NCBI RefSeq assembly: GCF_027409185.1 | Contig: NC_084474.1 | Location: 11,091,382-11,155,381 of the forward strand | Length of the DNA: 64,000 nucleotides | Source: Cynocephalus volans | Taxonomy: Eukaryota; Chordata; Mammalia; Dermoptera; Cynocephalidae | Reading direction: 5' to 3' | In this document: positions 45,240 through 54,799 of the stretch, piece by piece | How positions within the stretch are numbered: position 1 is the stretch's first letter | Layout of the letters: every line of letters starts with the position of its first letter | Notes under the pieces: model-generated | The model's database searches: none | What the model saw: the letters and a program-made list of their open reading frames with translations, nothing else | What the model was told of the DNA's origin: nothing | Translations under genes and position numbers: made by a program

Positions 45240-46855
45240 TAGGGATTTCCAGTCAAGATGGTGGAATAGATGGTCCCCAGCACCACTCTCTCCCACAAAT
45301 CAACCAATTTACAACTATAAAAATGTAACATCAGCCAAGCCGGGGCTGCTGGAGCTCCAGAGAAGAGGAGAAGAGATCTATGGAGTTCATGAAGATGAGA
45401 AAAACCATGATGAGAAAAAGAAAAAACTGCTCTGAACGTTTTGGGCTACAGCCACTTTAAGGCTGGAGCTGCTGAGTGCATGGAGCAGGAGCTGGCAGAA
45501 GCTGCAGCTGCGCCCTTCAGATGGAGTTACTTGGAGGTGGCAGGGGAGAAGAGGGCCTTGGAGGCCCCCAGGACAGCAAGACCACTAATAGGGTTCCTGT
45601 GAACCCACACAGGAGTGAGGAGCCAGAACAGCTGAAAAAGGGGAGCCATTCAGAGGCCAGTGAGTCATCACAAGGGACTGGCACAGGGCCTGTCCCAAGG
45701 GAAGTGTTCAGAGCACAGGTGGTAGGGGAGACGGGCCCACCAGGAGAACACTGGGACACAGTAAGGACAGCCAATCTGCCCCCCATCAGCACAGGACCAC
45801 TCAGAGGTGACTGGTCAGTAATGCAGAATTGCATGGAGTGCAGTTTGACGAAAAAACTCAGGCCCAGATCAGAGTTTCTACACAACGCAGGTGCACCGGG
45901 TCTCTGGAGAGCCAGAAGTACCTATAAGGTCAACCATTAAACCCTGAGCTGCACAAAAAGCCTTCCCTAGGGAAACAGCAGCAAAGCAGCAATTTAGCTA
46001 AACCACAGAGCTCAAGCACTGGTTCCCACAGGAAGTTCCCCCATTTTAGAAATAAGCAAAGGACAAAAAATGAGTTCCAGCCCCAGCATACCACCAGCAC
46101 CTTGGAGCCCACCAGGGGACATGAGGTATAGAGCTGGGGACCGGACCCCACTCCCACAACCAGGCACACTGCCAGCACCTTGGGGCCCACCCAGGGACCC
46201 AGTGCATGGATCTGGGGACCAGACCCCCTCCCACAACCAGGCATGCTGTGCCAGTGCATCAGAGCCTGCCTGGGAACCTGAGGTTTGGAGCCAGGGACCA
46301 GAAACTCCCCACAACCAGGCACACTGCCAGTGCCAAGGAGCATGCCAAAAACATTATCTCCATGTGAGTGGCCCACCACAGCCACCACAATAACCATGGC
46401 TGCTGCAAAAGTGGCTAGATGCCACAACCACCATGCAGATGGTCCTCCAGCCACTAGAGTGCATTGATACAAGGATAGTCACCCACAGAGATAAAGAAAA
46501 GAAGAGGGTGTCTCTCTCCACAAAGCCCATTCCAGAGTGACAGAAGCAGCATCTGCTTTACAATAATATTGGGGAACCTGATCACATCTCTCAGCAGTGG
46601 ACAGATCATCTAGGCAGCAAATCAACAGGGTAACCATTATTCTTTCAGAAGGAGAGAAGAAATCTAGTGTAATTAGAGGGGGGAGGGAGAGGGGGAGGGG
46701 GAGAGATTGGACGAGGGGCATAAAGAATAATTATGATTTGTAACACTATATATACTAGTAATACTGATTTGATCAACATATCTCAATGTTGAACCCCCCA
46801 AAATATGTATAATAAATTTTGCTTCAATAAAACTTTAAATAAATAAATAAGAATG
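45240..46855 (+). mobile_element. Non-autonomous L1 composite: 5' region joined to 3' end
   Basis: Starts with 'gggatttccagtcaagatgg', an L1-type 5' end with a YY1-like CAAGATGGTGG at 45,254-45,264, and continues as a 1.2-kb GC-rich 5'-UTR-like region with a 78-bp tandem repeat. About 46,555-46,640 is a short piece related to the L1 ORF2 endonuclease region ('gacagatcatctaggcagca'; the young L1 encodes Asp-Arg-Ser-Ser-Arg-Gln there). It is followed by a G-rich polypurine tract (46,677-46,707), 'aaaatatgtataataaattt' and an A-rich tail. ORF1, most of ORF2 and the RT domain are absent, so the element must have been moved in trans. No clear target-site duplication was found. Confidence 0.6.
46094..46345. 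repeat. 78-bp tandem repeat in composite element
   Basis: Units begin at 46,094, 46,172, 46,251 and (partial) 46,327, each with 'ccag(c/t)(a/g)c' and containing 'ctcccacaaccaggca' or a close variant. Spacing is 78, 79 and 76 bp. Confidence 0.85.
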
Positions 46856-47039
46856 AAATTCAAACACATGAATTAATTGAAGTTTTGATGCTACTCAAAG
46901 AAATTTCTGGAACAAAGACAAATTTCCATAGTCTAAAAGACACTACGACGCTAGGAAAAAATGCTTGAGAAGATGATCGTGCTAAACTTGCCTTTCTGAA
47001 TAAAGTTCTTATATATGGACCTCTTAAAAATATATATAC

Positions 47040-47066
47040 ATACACACACACACACACACACACACT
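47040..47066. repeat. (AC)n microsatellite
   Basis: About 13 AC units directly before the HAL1 element. Confidence 0.9.
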
Positions 47067-47067
47067 T

Positions 47068-49494
47068 AAAATGATGTCAGCAAAATTGGCAAAGTAGGGG
47101 CATCCAGGGGCTGTTTCTTCCCAGAAACACTAAAAACCTCAGCAAAAACTATGAGAATCAACCTCATCAAAACTCTGGAAAATAGTCAAAGGTTTGCAGC
47201 AACCAGGTGGCCACTTGGCCAGGAGAATGGCGGCTGAAACAAGACAGGAGATCTTTCCAGCATTCCCTAGTCATCCCTCCCCTGTCTTCCTGACGGTCCC
47301 CAAGACAACATTCTTCCTCCCTGGTGTAGGTATCAGGTTCTGCAGAGAGCACAGTAGACCTTGTTCCTGAGGAATTGTGATCGTCTGTTTGCACCTGGCT
47401 GGGGTTTTCCCAAAGGTATGCTGTGAAGGTTTTCTGTGTTTTGTCAACTTGGTTCTTGAAAGCAATGAAAGCTAAATGAATAATCTGCTGCCACCCGAGG
47501 CAAAAATAAGCAGTTGAAGCAAACAATTGACCACTTGGGGCAAAACAAAACAGTTTGGGCAAATAATAGAAGTGCCAAAAGCCTGGGAGTAAAAGCCAGG
47601 GAGTGAGATTTGGGGGAAGAACAGGAGCTTCAAAAAGCTACCACACAGGGGAAACCCAGAAAGCACACACTTGGGACAGAACACATGCTGAAAATTGGCC
47701 TGAAAAGACCCTAAGCTTTAACCTCTGGCTGGTCTTTAGGCTCAGTGCAAATACACTGAGCTAAAACATGCTAAGGCAAAGATGTAAATGATTTGGCTAA
47801 GCCTTAAAGGAGTGCCCAGCACCAAGCAAATCTACAAATACCCGGGGAGTATAATATTTTTCCTTCCTTCCTTTCTTTCTCTCTCTTTTTTTTTTTTTTG
47901 GCACATGATAATAGTCAAAATGTCCAGTTTTAACAAATAATTATGAAGCATGCAAAGAAACAAAAAACTATGGTCCATTTACCAAAAAAAGGAATTAACA
48001 GAAATTGGCCCTGAGGAAGTATAGACATTAGACTTACTAAACAAAGACATAAATGTCTTAAATATGCTCAAAGAGTTGAAGAAATCCATGAGCAAACAGT
48101 TAAAGGAAACCCGGAGAATGATGTCTCCATGAACAAAATAAATTATTTCTCAGTAAGGAGAAACAAATTATAAAAATCAAGATTTCAGAGCTGAAAAGTA
48201 CAATAACAAAAGATTCACTAGAGGAGTTTGACAACAGATTTGAGCAGACAGAAAAAAGAATCAGCAAGCTTGAAGATAGGTCAAATGAAATTACCCAATA
48301 CGAGGAGCAGAATGAAAAAAGAATTTAAAAATGAACAGCACCTAAGAGAACTATCAGACACCACAAAGTGGACCAACTGATACATAGTGAGAGTCTCAGA
48401 AAGAGAGGAGATAGATAAAGGGGCAGAAAAATGTTTGAACAAATAATGGTCACAAACTTCCCAAATTTGATAAAAGACATGAATCTACATATCTAAGCTC
48501 AGTGAACTCAAAGCAGGATAAATCCAAAGAGATCCATACCAAAATAGTTTGATATTATAATCAAATTGTGAAAAGCCAAAGCTAAAGAGCCAATCTTGAA
48601 ACCAACAAGAAAGAGAAGCAGCTCATCACACAGAAAAGGCTTCAATAAGATTTACAGCCAATTTCTCTTCAGAAATCATGGAGCCTACAAGGCAGTGGGA
48701 TGACATATTTAAAGTGCTGAACAAAAAAACAAAACAAAGAACTGTCATCCAAGAAGTCTGTATCTAGCAAAGCTATCTTTCAGAAATGAAGGAGAAATTA
48801 AGACATTCTCAGATCAACAAAAGCTGAGGGAATTCATTACTTGCAGTCCTGCCCTACAAGAAATGTTAGAAGTGTCCTTCAGGCTGAAGTGAGGGGACAC
48901 TAGGGAGCAACTCAAAGCCATATAAAGAAATAAAGAACATTAGCAAAGGTAACCACAGAGGTAAATATAGAAGGAAGTATTAATGTATTTGGGGTTCATA
49001 ATGCCTCTTTTTTTCTCTGTGATTTAAAAGACAGATGCATAAAACAGTGATTATAAATCTATGTCAATGGGCATAAAATATAAAGGCATAATATGCGACA
49101 ACAATATAAAGGGAGAGGAATAGAGTGTATGCTATTGGAGATAAGTTGCTATTAATTCAAGGTAGGTTGTTTAAAGTTTAAGATGTTGATTGTGATCCCC
49201 AAGTTAACCACTAAGAATATAACTAAAAAGTATACAGTAAAGGAAATGAGAAGGGAATCCAGAATATGCAAATGCATAGACAGAAAGCAGGTTGGTGGAT
49301 CTGAGGGGCTGATGAGGGGAGGAAGGGAAGTAACCGCTTAACAGGGTGTCTGCTGGGGTGATGAAAAGCTCAGAGTGATGATGGCTGTGCCCTGTGAACA
49401 TACTTAATGCCACTAAATTATACACAGTTAAATTGTTACAGTAGCAAATTTTATGTTCTGAGTATTTTTCCAGGATAATAAAAAAAAAAAAAAA
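47068..49494 (+). mobile_element. HAL1, nearly full length
   Basis: HAL1 is an extinct L1 relative that carries only an ORF1-like gene. Here a 5' region with 'ggcaaagtaggggcatccag', a YY1-like AGAATGGCGGCT (47,224-47,235) and G/C-mixed sequence is followed by the A-rich ORF1 region ('catgcaaagaaacaaaaaac' at 47,950, 'caagcttgaagataggtcaa', 'ctgtatctagcaaagctatc', 'cttcaggctgaagtgagggg'). An L1-type 3' UTR follows ('cttaatgccactaaattata', 'ttttatgttctgagtatt'), ending in an A-run. The length of 2.4 kb is close to what I remember for the family. The ORF is destroyed by stops. CA repeats flank both ends. Confidence 0.8.
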
Positions 49495-49546
49495 AGCACA
49501 CACACATAGTCTTCACTCAAAGCAACCATTCAAACTACCACAGGCC

Positions 49547-49777
49547 TCAATGGCAGCCTAAACCCAACACGGTGCCATAGAAGTTACAGCACACACTTGT
49601 GAATGTACCTACATCCTCCTTCTCGAAAGCATGTTGAGTGTTCCCTAGATAATTTCGCAGACCTTTGAGGCCACAGGGCAAGCCATGCCAGACGTCACAC
49701 AAAATGTCAAATAGAATCAATTCCCGGTGCTCAGGGGTTAACAAATATGGTAAATCATAATAGACATTTAATAACAA
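49547..49777 (-). other. Unexplained 76-codon open frame
   Basis: A minus-strand frame with balanced amino-acid usage, for example 'LTPEHRELILFDILCDVW'. No domain and no splice evidence. It is listed because the stretch is not explained by a repeat. Confidence 0.15.
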
Positions 49778-49814
49778 TGAGGAAAACTCACACCCTCAAT
49801 TTTTTATATATTCT

Positions 49815-50006
49815 GTCTTGTTTGGTGTCTTAGCACCTTATCTATATTCTATTTAGCTTTGATATTATTCAGTTACTAATTCATTAAAATCTGTTTCTCT
49901 AGTCTGTGATAAACTTTTGGAGAGCAAGGACTGATCACTATTGATCCCTGTGTCTAGCAATGCCTGAAACTTAGTAGACATTTAATAAATATCGACCAAC
50001 TGAATA
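49815..50006 (+). mobile_element. L2 LINE 3' end
   Basis: 'gtgataaacttttggagagc', 'aaggactgatcactattgat', 'ctgtgtctagcaatgcctga' and 'acatttaataaatatcgacc' match the L2 3' UTR and terminus. Confidence 0.75.
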
Positions 50007-50585
50007 TGTACATCCTTGTACAATGTTCAGAGAAAAGGGGGATTCTAATTCCTAGAGAAGCCAGAGGGTGAAATGTAGAAACTCTTTACGCACAGGGTGG
50101 ATCCTCGTGACTGAGCGATCCGGGGATTTTTATGGCAATGTCCACTTTTCCATGATATAAAAAGTCATATGCACAGGCGGCACATATTGGCAGAACCATG
50201 GAAAGGATGATGTATCACTTACTGGAGTGTTTATATTTGTTTTATCTTATTGTTTTCCAGTCTATTTCTAGGAGAGCTCCTCTCCCCCCTGAATTCTAGT
50301 GAATAACTTAGATTTTGATTAGCTTCTACTACTTACAAAAGGCGTTTTCTGTCTTGAAACTTAGAAAGATTCACCAGTCAGGTAAAATAGAGTTCTCTGG
50401 CCAAAACAAACAAACAAACAAAGTAAGAGAACACAGACTGTGACAGACACTTGCAAGTTCCATTGTCATTCGTTTATTGCTTCTGGTTTGTAATATTCTT
50501 TAGCATCTGGATGCAGTTTTAAAAGAAATGCTCTGTATGGACCAGCCTTCCTACATTCTGTAATTCAATTCCTTTCTTTATTTCT
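50007..50585. other. No gene seen
   Basis: No recognised feature except an (AAAC)n run near 50,404-50,421. Confidence 0.35.
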
Positions 50586-51222
50586 TTTTTTTGGTTGTCA
50601 AATAATCCTCTATTACAATATTTTCCCACGTACTTTTTCACTAGCCGGGCACACCACTGCACCACTGTTGATGTTATCAATGACGTCACGAGGGTGGTGA
50701 TGAGCGACATTGCAGCCTGCAGACTGGGCAGTCCCCAGGATCTCTTTGGTGGTTCCAGAGAGTTCTCTGGTTGAAGGTCAGTGCTGCATCTGTCGAGCAA
50801 TGCTGACAATGTCATCAAAAATGATATTTCCTCTATGTTTTTTTTTTTGTTTCTTCCTGCCTCTTGGTGGTTCCTTGAGGGCTTTGATGATCAAGGCAGA
50901 GGCAGAAGGTACCACCTCAATCTGGGCCTGTCTGTTCTGAATGGTCAATTTCACTGTAATCCTCAGACCCTTCCAGTCACCGGTTGCCTTGGTGATATCA
51001 TCACCAACCTTTCGGGGGACAGACCCAGGGGGTCACTCTTGGGGGCCAGGACAGACATGGCACCTACTTCACCACCTGTACTTCTCGGGTACACAATTTT
51101 GATCTCGTGGTTGAATTTAGGCAGCATGGTGGAGGCTGCTGGTGTCGGATGAACCCAGATTGTGGAGGACCAAAGAAAGTTGCACCTTGGCCTCCCCCCA
51201 GCCAAAAGCCGAAAGTAGCTAT
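50586..51222 (-). pseudogene. RPL12P: RPL12 processed pseudogene
   Basis: A full-length intronless copy of the mRNA for 60S ribosomal protein L12 (uL11), part of the ribosomal stalk base. On the minus strand a short 5' UTR (51,222 to about 51,130) is followed by the start region, encoding [20 protein letters not shown]. Further recognisable segments are '[20 protein letters not shown]', then KALKEPPR and a C-terminal block. The frame is lost by small indels: one near the Lys-rich KK region (expanded A-run at 50,838-50,850), and others before and after it. The 3' UTR (ttatttgacaacc) runs into an A-rich tail at 50,575-50,590. The flanks GAATTGAATTA and GAATTGAATCA form a decayed target-site duplication. 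It is a LINE-1-mediated retrocopy with no function expected. Confidence 0.93.
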
Positions 51223-51272
51223 GATTCAATTCTCAACTTCAAATGAAAGGGACATCTTCACTTAAAATAAAC

Positions 51273-51298
51273 GCACACACACACACACACACACACGC
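51273..51298. repeat. (CA)n microsatellite
   Basis: About 12 CA units, left arm of the CA-MITE-TG arrangement. Confidence 0.95.
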
Positions 51299-51302
51299 AC
51301 GA

Positions 51303-51373
51303 GGGTATTTCAAAAAGTTCATGGAAAGCTTTGCATTATCTTTCAATTCTGTTTTTCCACGAAATAATTCAAG

Positions 51374-51374
<1 letters not shown>
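51303..51374. mobile_element. Short hairpin MITE, copy 2
   Basis: 'ggtatttcaaaaagttcatg' and 'ttttccacgaaataattc' are related to copy 1 at 3,338-3,412 over the whole length, including the 'attatctttcaattctgttt' core. The right arm is more decayed than in copy 1. Confidence 0.65.
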
Positions 51375-51375
<1 letters not shown>

Positions 51376-51439
<64 letters not shown>

Positions 51440-51458
51440 TGTGTGTGTGTGTGTGTAT
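51376..51458. repeat. (TG)n microsatellite
   Basis: About 40 TG units with one TATG interruption near 51,433. Confidence 0.97.
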
Positions 51459-51469
51459 TTAGTATACTA

Positions 51470-52142
51470 CGAACATTACCTACAAATGCTAACAAGAGTT
51501 AATGATTCCTTGTGCTTTTTTCAGCTCATTTAAACTTGTTAACATTTCAGGAGAATGCTACCTGTGGAAATTAGGACACCATCACAGAACAACGACTAAT
51601 TAGCTCAGGACCGGCTCAGCAGCGGCAGCTATGCTACAGAGCTAATGAAGTCTAAGCTTCAGGACCCTTCATCTGCATGGGCCCCTTCCAAGGCCCAGAG
51701 AAGGGTCTTAGCAATGTCTTTGCATGATCATGTTTTCATACAATGATTGGAATAAGGTATTTTAAATTGCGTGTTATGACATTTCTGGGATCCAGCTAAG
51801 GGGACATTGAAGTAGGAATACATTTATCTGGGGGATAGTGGGATGAATTTATGAGTTTAGCAGTCACTTCTGCTTATACTTAATAATGGGCAGCTGCCCT
51901 GCTGTAGGAAAGGCTTCCAGGAATACAGCCAGCACCCTCTGTAGCCACTCACCCAGCATCGTGACACCGAGGAGTCACAGGAAGTGTGTGGACACAACTT
52001 AGTCTCTTATGCCTGTTGAAAGAAAATTGTCTCCACCACACCTGAAGATTTTGACTACCTTGGCATTTTGCAGCTGATGTATATTTTTTTCTGGGGTTAA
52101 AGTATTTTATATATGCATGTCATACAATTAAAATTTTTCTTT
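51470..52142. other. No gene seen
   Basis: No recognised repeat; ordinary composition. Confidence 0.35.
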
Positions 52143-52308
52143 AAAAAGTTGAAATATGGGCCGAGCCCGTGGTGCACTCGGGAGAGTGCAGCGCTGGGAG
52201 CGCGGCGACGCTCCCGCCGCGGGTTCGGATCCTATATAGGAATGTCCGGTGCGCTCACTGGCTGAGTGCTGGTCACGAAAAAGACAAAAAAAAAAAAAGT
52301 TGAAATAT
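52143..52308 (+). mobile_element. Young CYN-type SINE with perfect TSD
   Basis: The body at 52,158-52,293 starts 'gggccgagcccgtggtgcac', has an A-box-like 'tggtgcactcgggagag', a good B-box 'gggttcggatcc' and the 'tatataggaatgtccggtgc' linker. It then has a shortened second unit ('gctgagtgctggtcacg') and an A-rich tail. It is flanked by a perfect 15-bp duplication 'aaaaagttgaaatat' (52,143-52,157 and 52,294-52,308). The intact RNA polymerase III promoter boxes and exact duplication mark it as recent. Confidence 0.93.
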
Positions 52309-52309
52309 A

Positions 52310-52930
52310 ACAAGATGACCTGCTCATTTTAAAGCTGGAGCTTTGCAATGAGGTAACAGCAACGTTTTAAAGATCTAAGATGTATTTTCTAAAATCAGAA
52401 AAGAAACATAAACACAAAAAAGATGCAAAAGTTTATTCAAAAAGCTGATAACATTTAATACGCATATTGGAAAGAAGCTTTGGAATACTTATTTAAAACG
52501 AATGAAAAAGTTCAGCCTTTCAATTTGGGCATGTATGACAGGTACCTTCTTTTGCCATCTTTATTTATATACAGAATTGTCAAATAAAAATTGTAGCATA
52601 TTCTAATTGAACCATTGTATATGCGTGTATTAGAATAACACATTATACCCCACAAATATGTACAATTAAATTTTAAAATAAAAAATTACAGCACATGAAG
52701 TGAAATGAATAAAGAACAGCAATAAAATCAATAGAATACTTTCTGATATTGAGGTGGTTTTTTAAAAATTTTCAGATCAGACCAAAAGCTGTATGTAATT
52801 CATTAAGAGAACGAAGTAAATTTCACATAGAAATATTAAATTAGCTCCTTCATTGTGTAGAAGAGTGAATCATAAGAACATTGAAAAGATTTACATGTTT
52901 TGTTGATTTGAAATAAAATATCAACATCTG
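52310..52930. other. AT-rich DNA, no gene seen
   Basis: The segment 52,560-52,700 includes an L1-tail-like 'gtacaattaaattttaaaat' and may hold a short L1 3' tip. Confidence 0.3.
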
Positions 52931-52934
52931 TGAA

Positions 52935-53082
52935 GATAACTGTGATAGGCAAAATAATGGGACCCTCAAGACTTTGGACTTCCCAGGTTCAGAAACTGTA
53001 AGCAATAAGTGTCGTTTTCTTTATGAATCACCCAGTTTCAGGTATTTTGTTATAAGCAACAAAAACGGACTAATACACTTGA
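52935..53082 (+). mobile_element. MaLR LTR 3' fragment, sense
   Basis: 'ctcaagactttggacttccc', 'aatcacccagtttcaggtat' and the terminal 'ggactaatacact' match the 3' third of an ERVL-MaLR LTR. Confidence 0.75.
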
Positions 53083-53172
53083 TATGACATTATTAGTTGT
53101 GAAGCTGAAAGAAATTTCTTAAATTATTGACAATAAAGAACAAATCTTTTTTTGCTTTTAACTTTAGTCATT

Positions 53173-53612
53173 GTACAAGTCTAGTTTGTGTTGCTATAAC
53201 AATATCCGAAACTAGGTAATTTATAAAGAAAACAAAATTTATTGCTTTACAGTTTCTGAGGCTACGAAGTCCAAAGTCTGTCTCGTGGTGGCGACAGTGA
53301 CCCGGGGGTCTCACATTGCAAGATGTTGGAAGCAGAGAGAGCAGAGAGAGAGAAAGACAGACTCTCCTCTTCTTTTAAAGCCCTCAGAACCACACCCCTG
53401 ACCACCACTTTTAATCCATTCACTACTGCACAGTCCTACAATCCAATCAACTCTTCAAGGCCCCACCTTACAATTACCATAATAGGATTTCCCATCCTCT
53501 TAACAGTCACAGTGGGGTCTAAGTTTCTAATACATAAAACATGGGGGATACAATTCAAGCTTCAATGAGTTTTGGGAGAACATAATTCAATCCACTATAC
53601 TCATTTTTATTT
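53173..53612 (-). mobile_element. MaLR solo LTR, antisense
   Basis: On the plus strand the LTR reads backwards: 'gtttgtgttgctataacaat', 'aactaggtaatttataaaga', 'tctgaggctacgaagtccaa', 'gagagagcagagagagagaa', 'tcaaggccccaccttacaat' and 'caatgagttttgggaga'. The full LTR length of about 440 bp is present. It faces the preceding sense LTR fragment tail to tail. Confidence 0.8.
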
Positions 53613-54217
53613 TTCATTATATGAGAAATAAATTTGCATTATAATTTTTTCAAATATGGAAATAAAGAAAATAAAACCCAAAAATATTTAACTATAGACA
53701 ATTCCACTTCTTCCACAGAAGGCATTGCTATATTTAGTTTGGTATGGATATCTTCAAACATAAAGAACAAAACTTGGTCAACCATGCTAGAGCCTAGACT
53801 TTCTCATGTTGTTATAGAAAATCATGGCACATACTATTGTCATATGGAGAGGCAATTAAAGTGAATGAAGGTAAAAGTGTAGGAAAAATATTTATTGGAG
53901 AGATGTGTCATTCAATTAATAAAAATATGAGATTTTGCTGGTGTTTATGAAAATTATGACATGGGTCTACTTTTTAAATATTTGAATTTGCTTTTATTTG
54001 CCCTTTCTAAATAAATATGTAATTATTTAATCCAGTTTTGAATTTATAATTTCGTATTCTTTTTCAAAATTGTATAAACTTGAGGCTCCACAAAATCCAG
54101 ATTCTCCCTGGGGTCCAAGCTGTCTGCTAAACTGCTGCATGGACTGTCCCCACCTATTTGTAATACCATCAGCACGTCCATTTAAACACAAGGTGACCAG
54201 GACTTGGAACAGCCAAG
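53613..54217. other. No gene seen
   Basis: AT-rich, with a 76-codon plus-strand frame of no recognisable nature. Confidence 0.35.
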
Positions 54218-54559
54218 CCACCTGTTGGGAAAATAGAGTAATTTAATCAGGCCCCCTCACCTTAGGTTTGGTTGGGAGTGGTGCAGCGCATTCTTTGTAA
54301 GCAAGTTGTGTGTGGGTGGAGTTGGTGCACATGGATGTCTCTACCACTCGGCTGGCATTTACTGACTCTGGCATCCACCCGTGCAGCCGTGCTCTTGAAC
54401 CTATGGCTCCAAGGACCGTTTTGCTGGTCACCTAGCTCGTAGACCTGTATGTGAGGGGTCTGGGGACCCAGCCTGGCATGTGAAGGGTTTGTGACCCAGT
54501 CTAGACAATGGGCTTAAGGGGTCTATGAGCTCCAGACCCAGCACTAGCTCAACACCACC
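54218..54559 (+). mobile_element. LTR-like solo element, copy B, perfect TSD
   Basis: The element at 54,223-54,554 (332 bp) begins TGTTGGGAAAATAGAG and ends GCTCAACA. It is flanked by a perfect 5-bp duplication CCACC (54,218-54,222 and 54,555-54,559). It is the same family as copy A (20,019-20,375). The TG...CA ends and the 5-bp duplication are hallmarks of LTR integration by a retroviral integrase; 5 bp fits ERVL and several other retroviruses. I see no strong TATA box or AATAAA. There is no coding capacity. Confidence 0.7.
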
Positions 54560-54644
54560 TGCCCTGGCTTACTTGGTTATCTCAGAGGCAGAGTTTGGAA
54601 CTGAATCAATGCCTAACTCCAAGGCCCTCACTCTTACAGGGCAG

Positions 54645-54798
54645 AAGTTCTCAGAGTGTGTTCCCCGGACCAGCATTCTCAGATCCCCTGGGAACATGTT
54701 AGACCGGCCCAATCAGAACCTCTGGGCCAGCTACTCTCCCTATTTAACAAGCCCCCACAGTGATTGTGACACACGCTAAAGTCTGAGAATCACTTTCC
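54645..54798 (+). mobile_element. MER5A (hAT-Charlie MITE)
   Basis: 'gaagttctcagagtgtgttc', 'cccggaccagcattctcaga', 'cccctgggaacatgttagac', 'atcagaacctctgggcc', and the end 'gctaaagtctgagaatcact' give a nearly complete copy. Confidence 0.9.
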
Positions 54799-54799
54799 C

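Noticed and set aside
46070-46472. Open frames of 107-180 codons in the composite L1 element
   Set aside because: Products of the GC-rich 78-bp tandem repeat, present on both strands, with no domain.
50519-51229. Separate small genes on both strands
   Set aside because: All are pieces or shadows of the RPL12 retrocopy.
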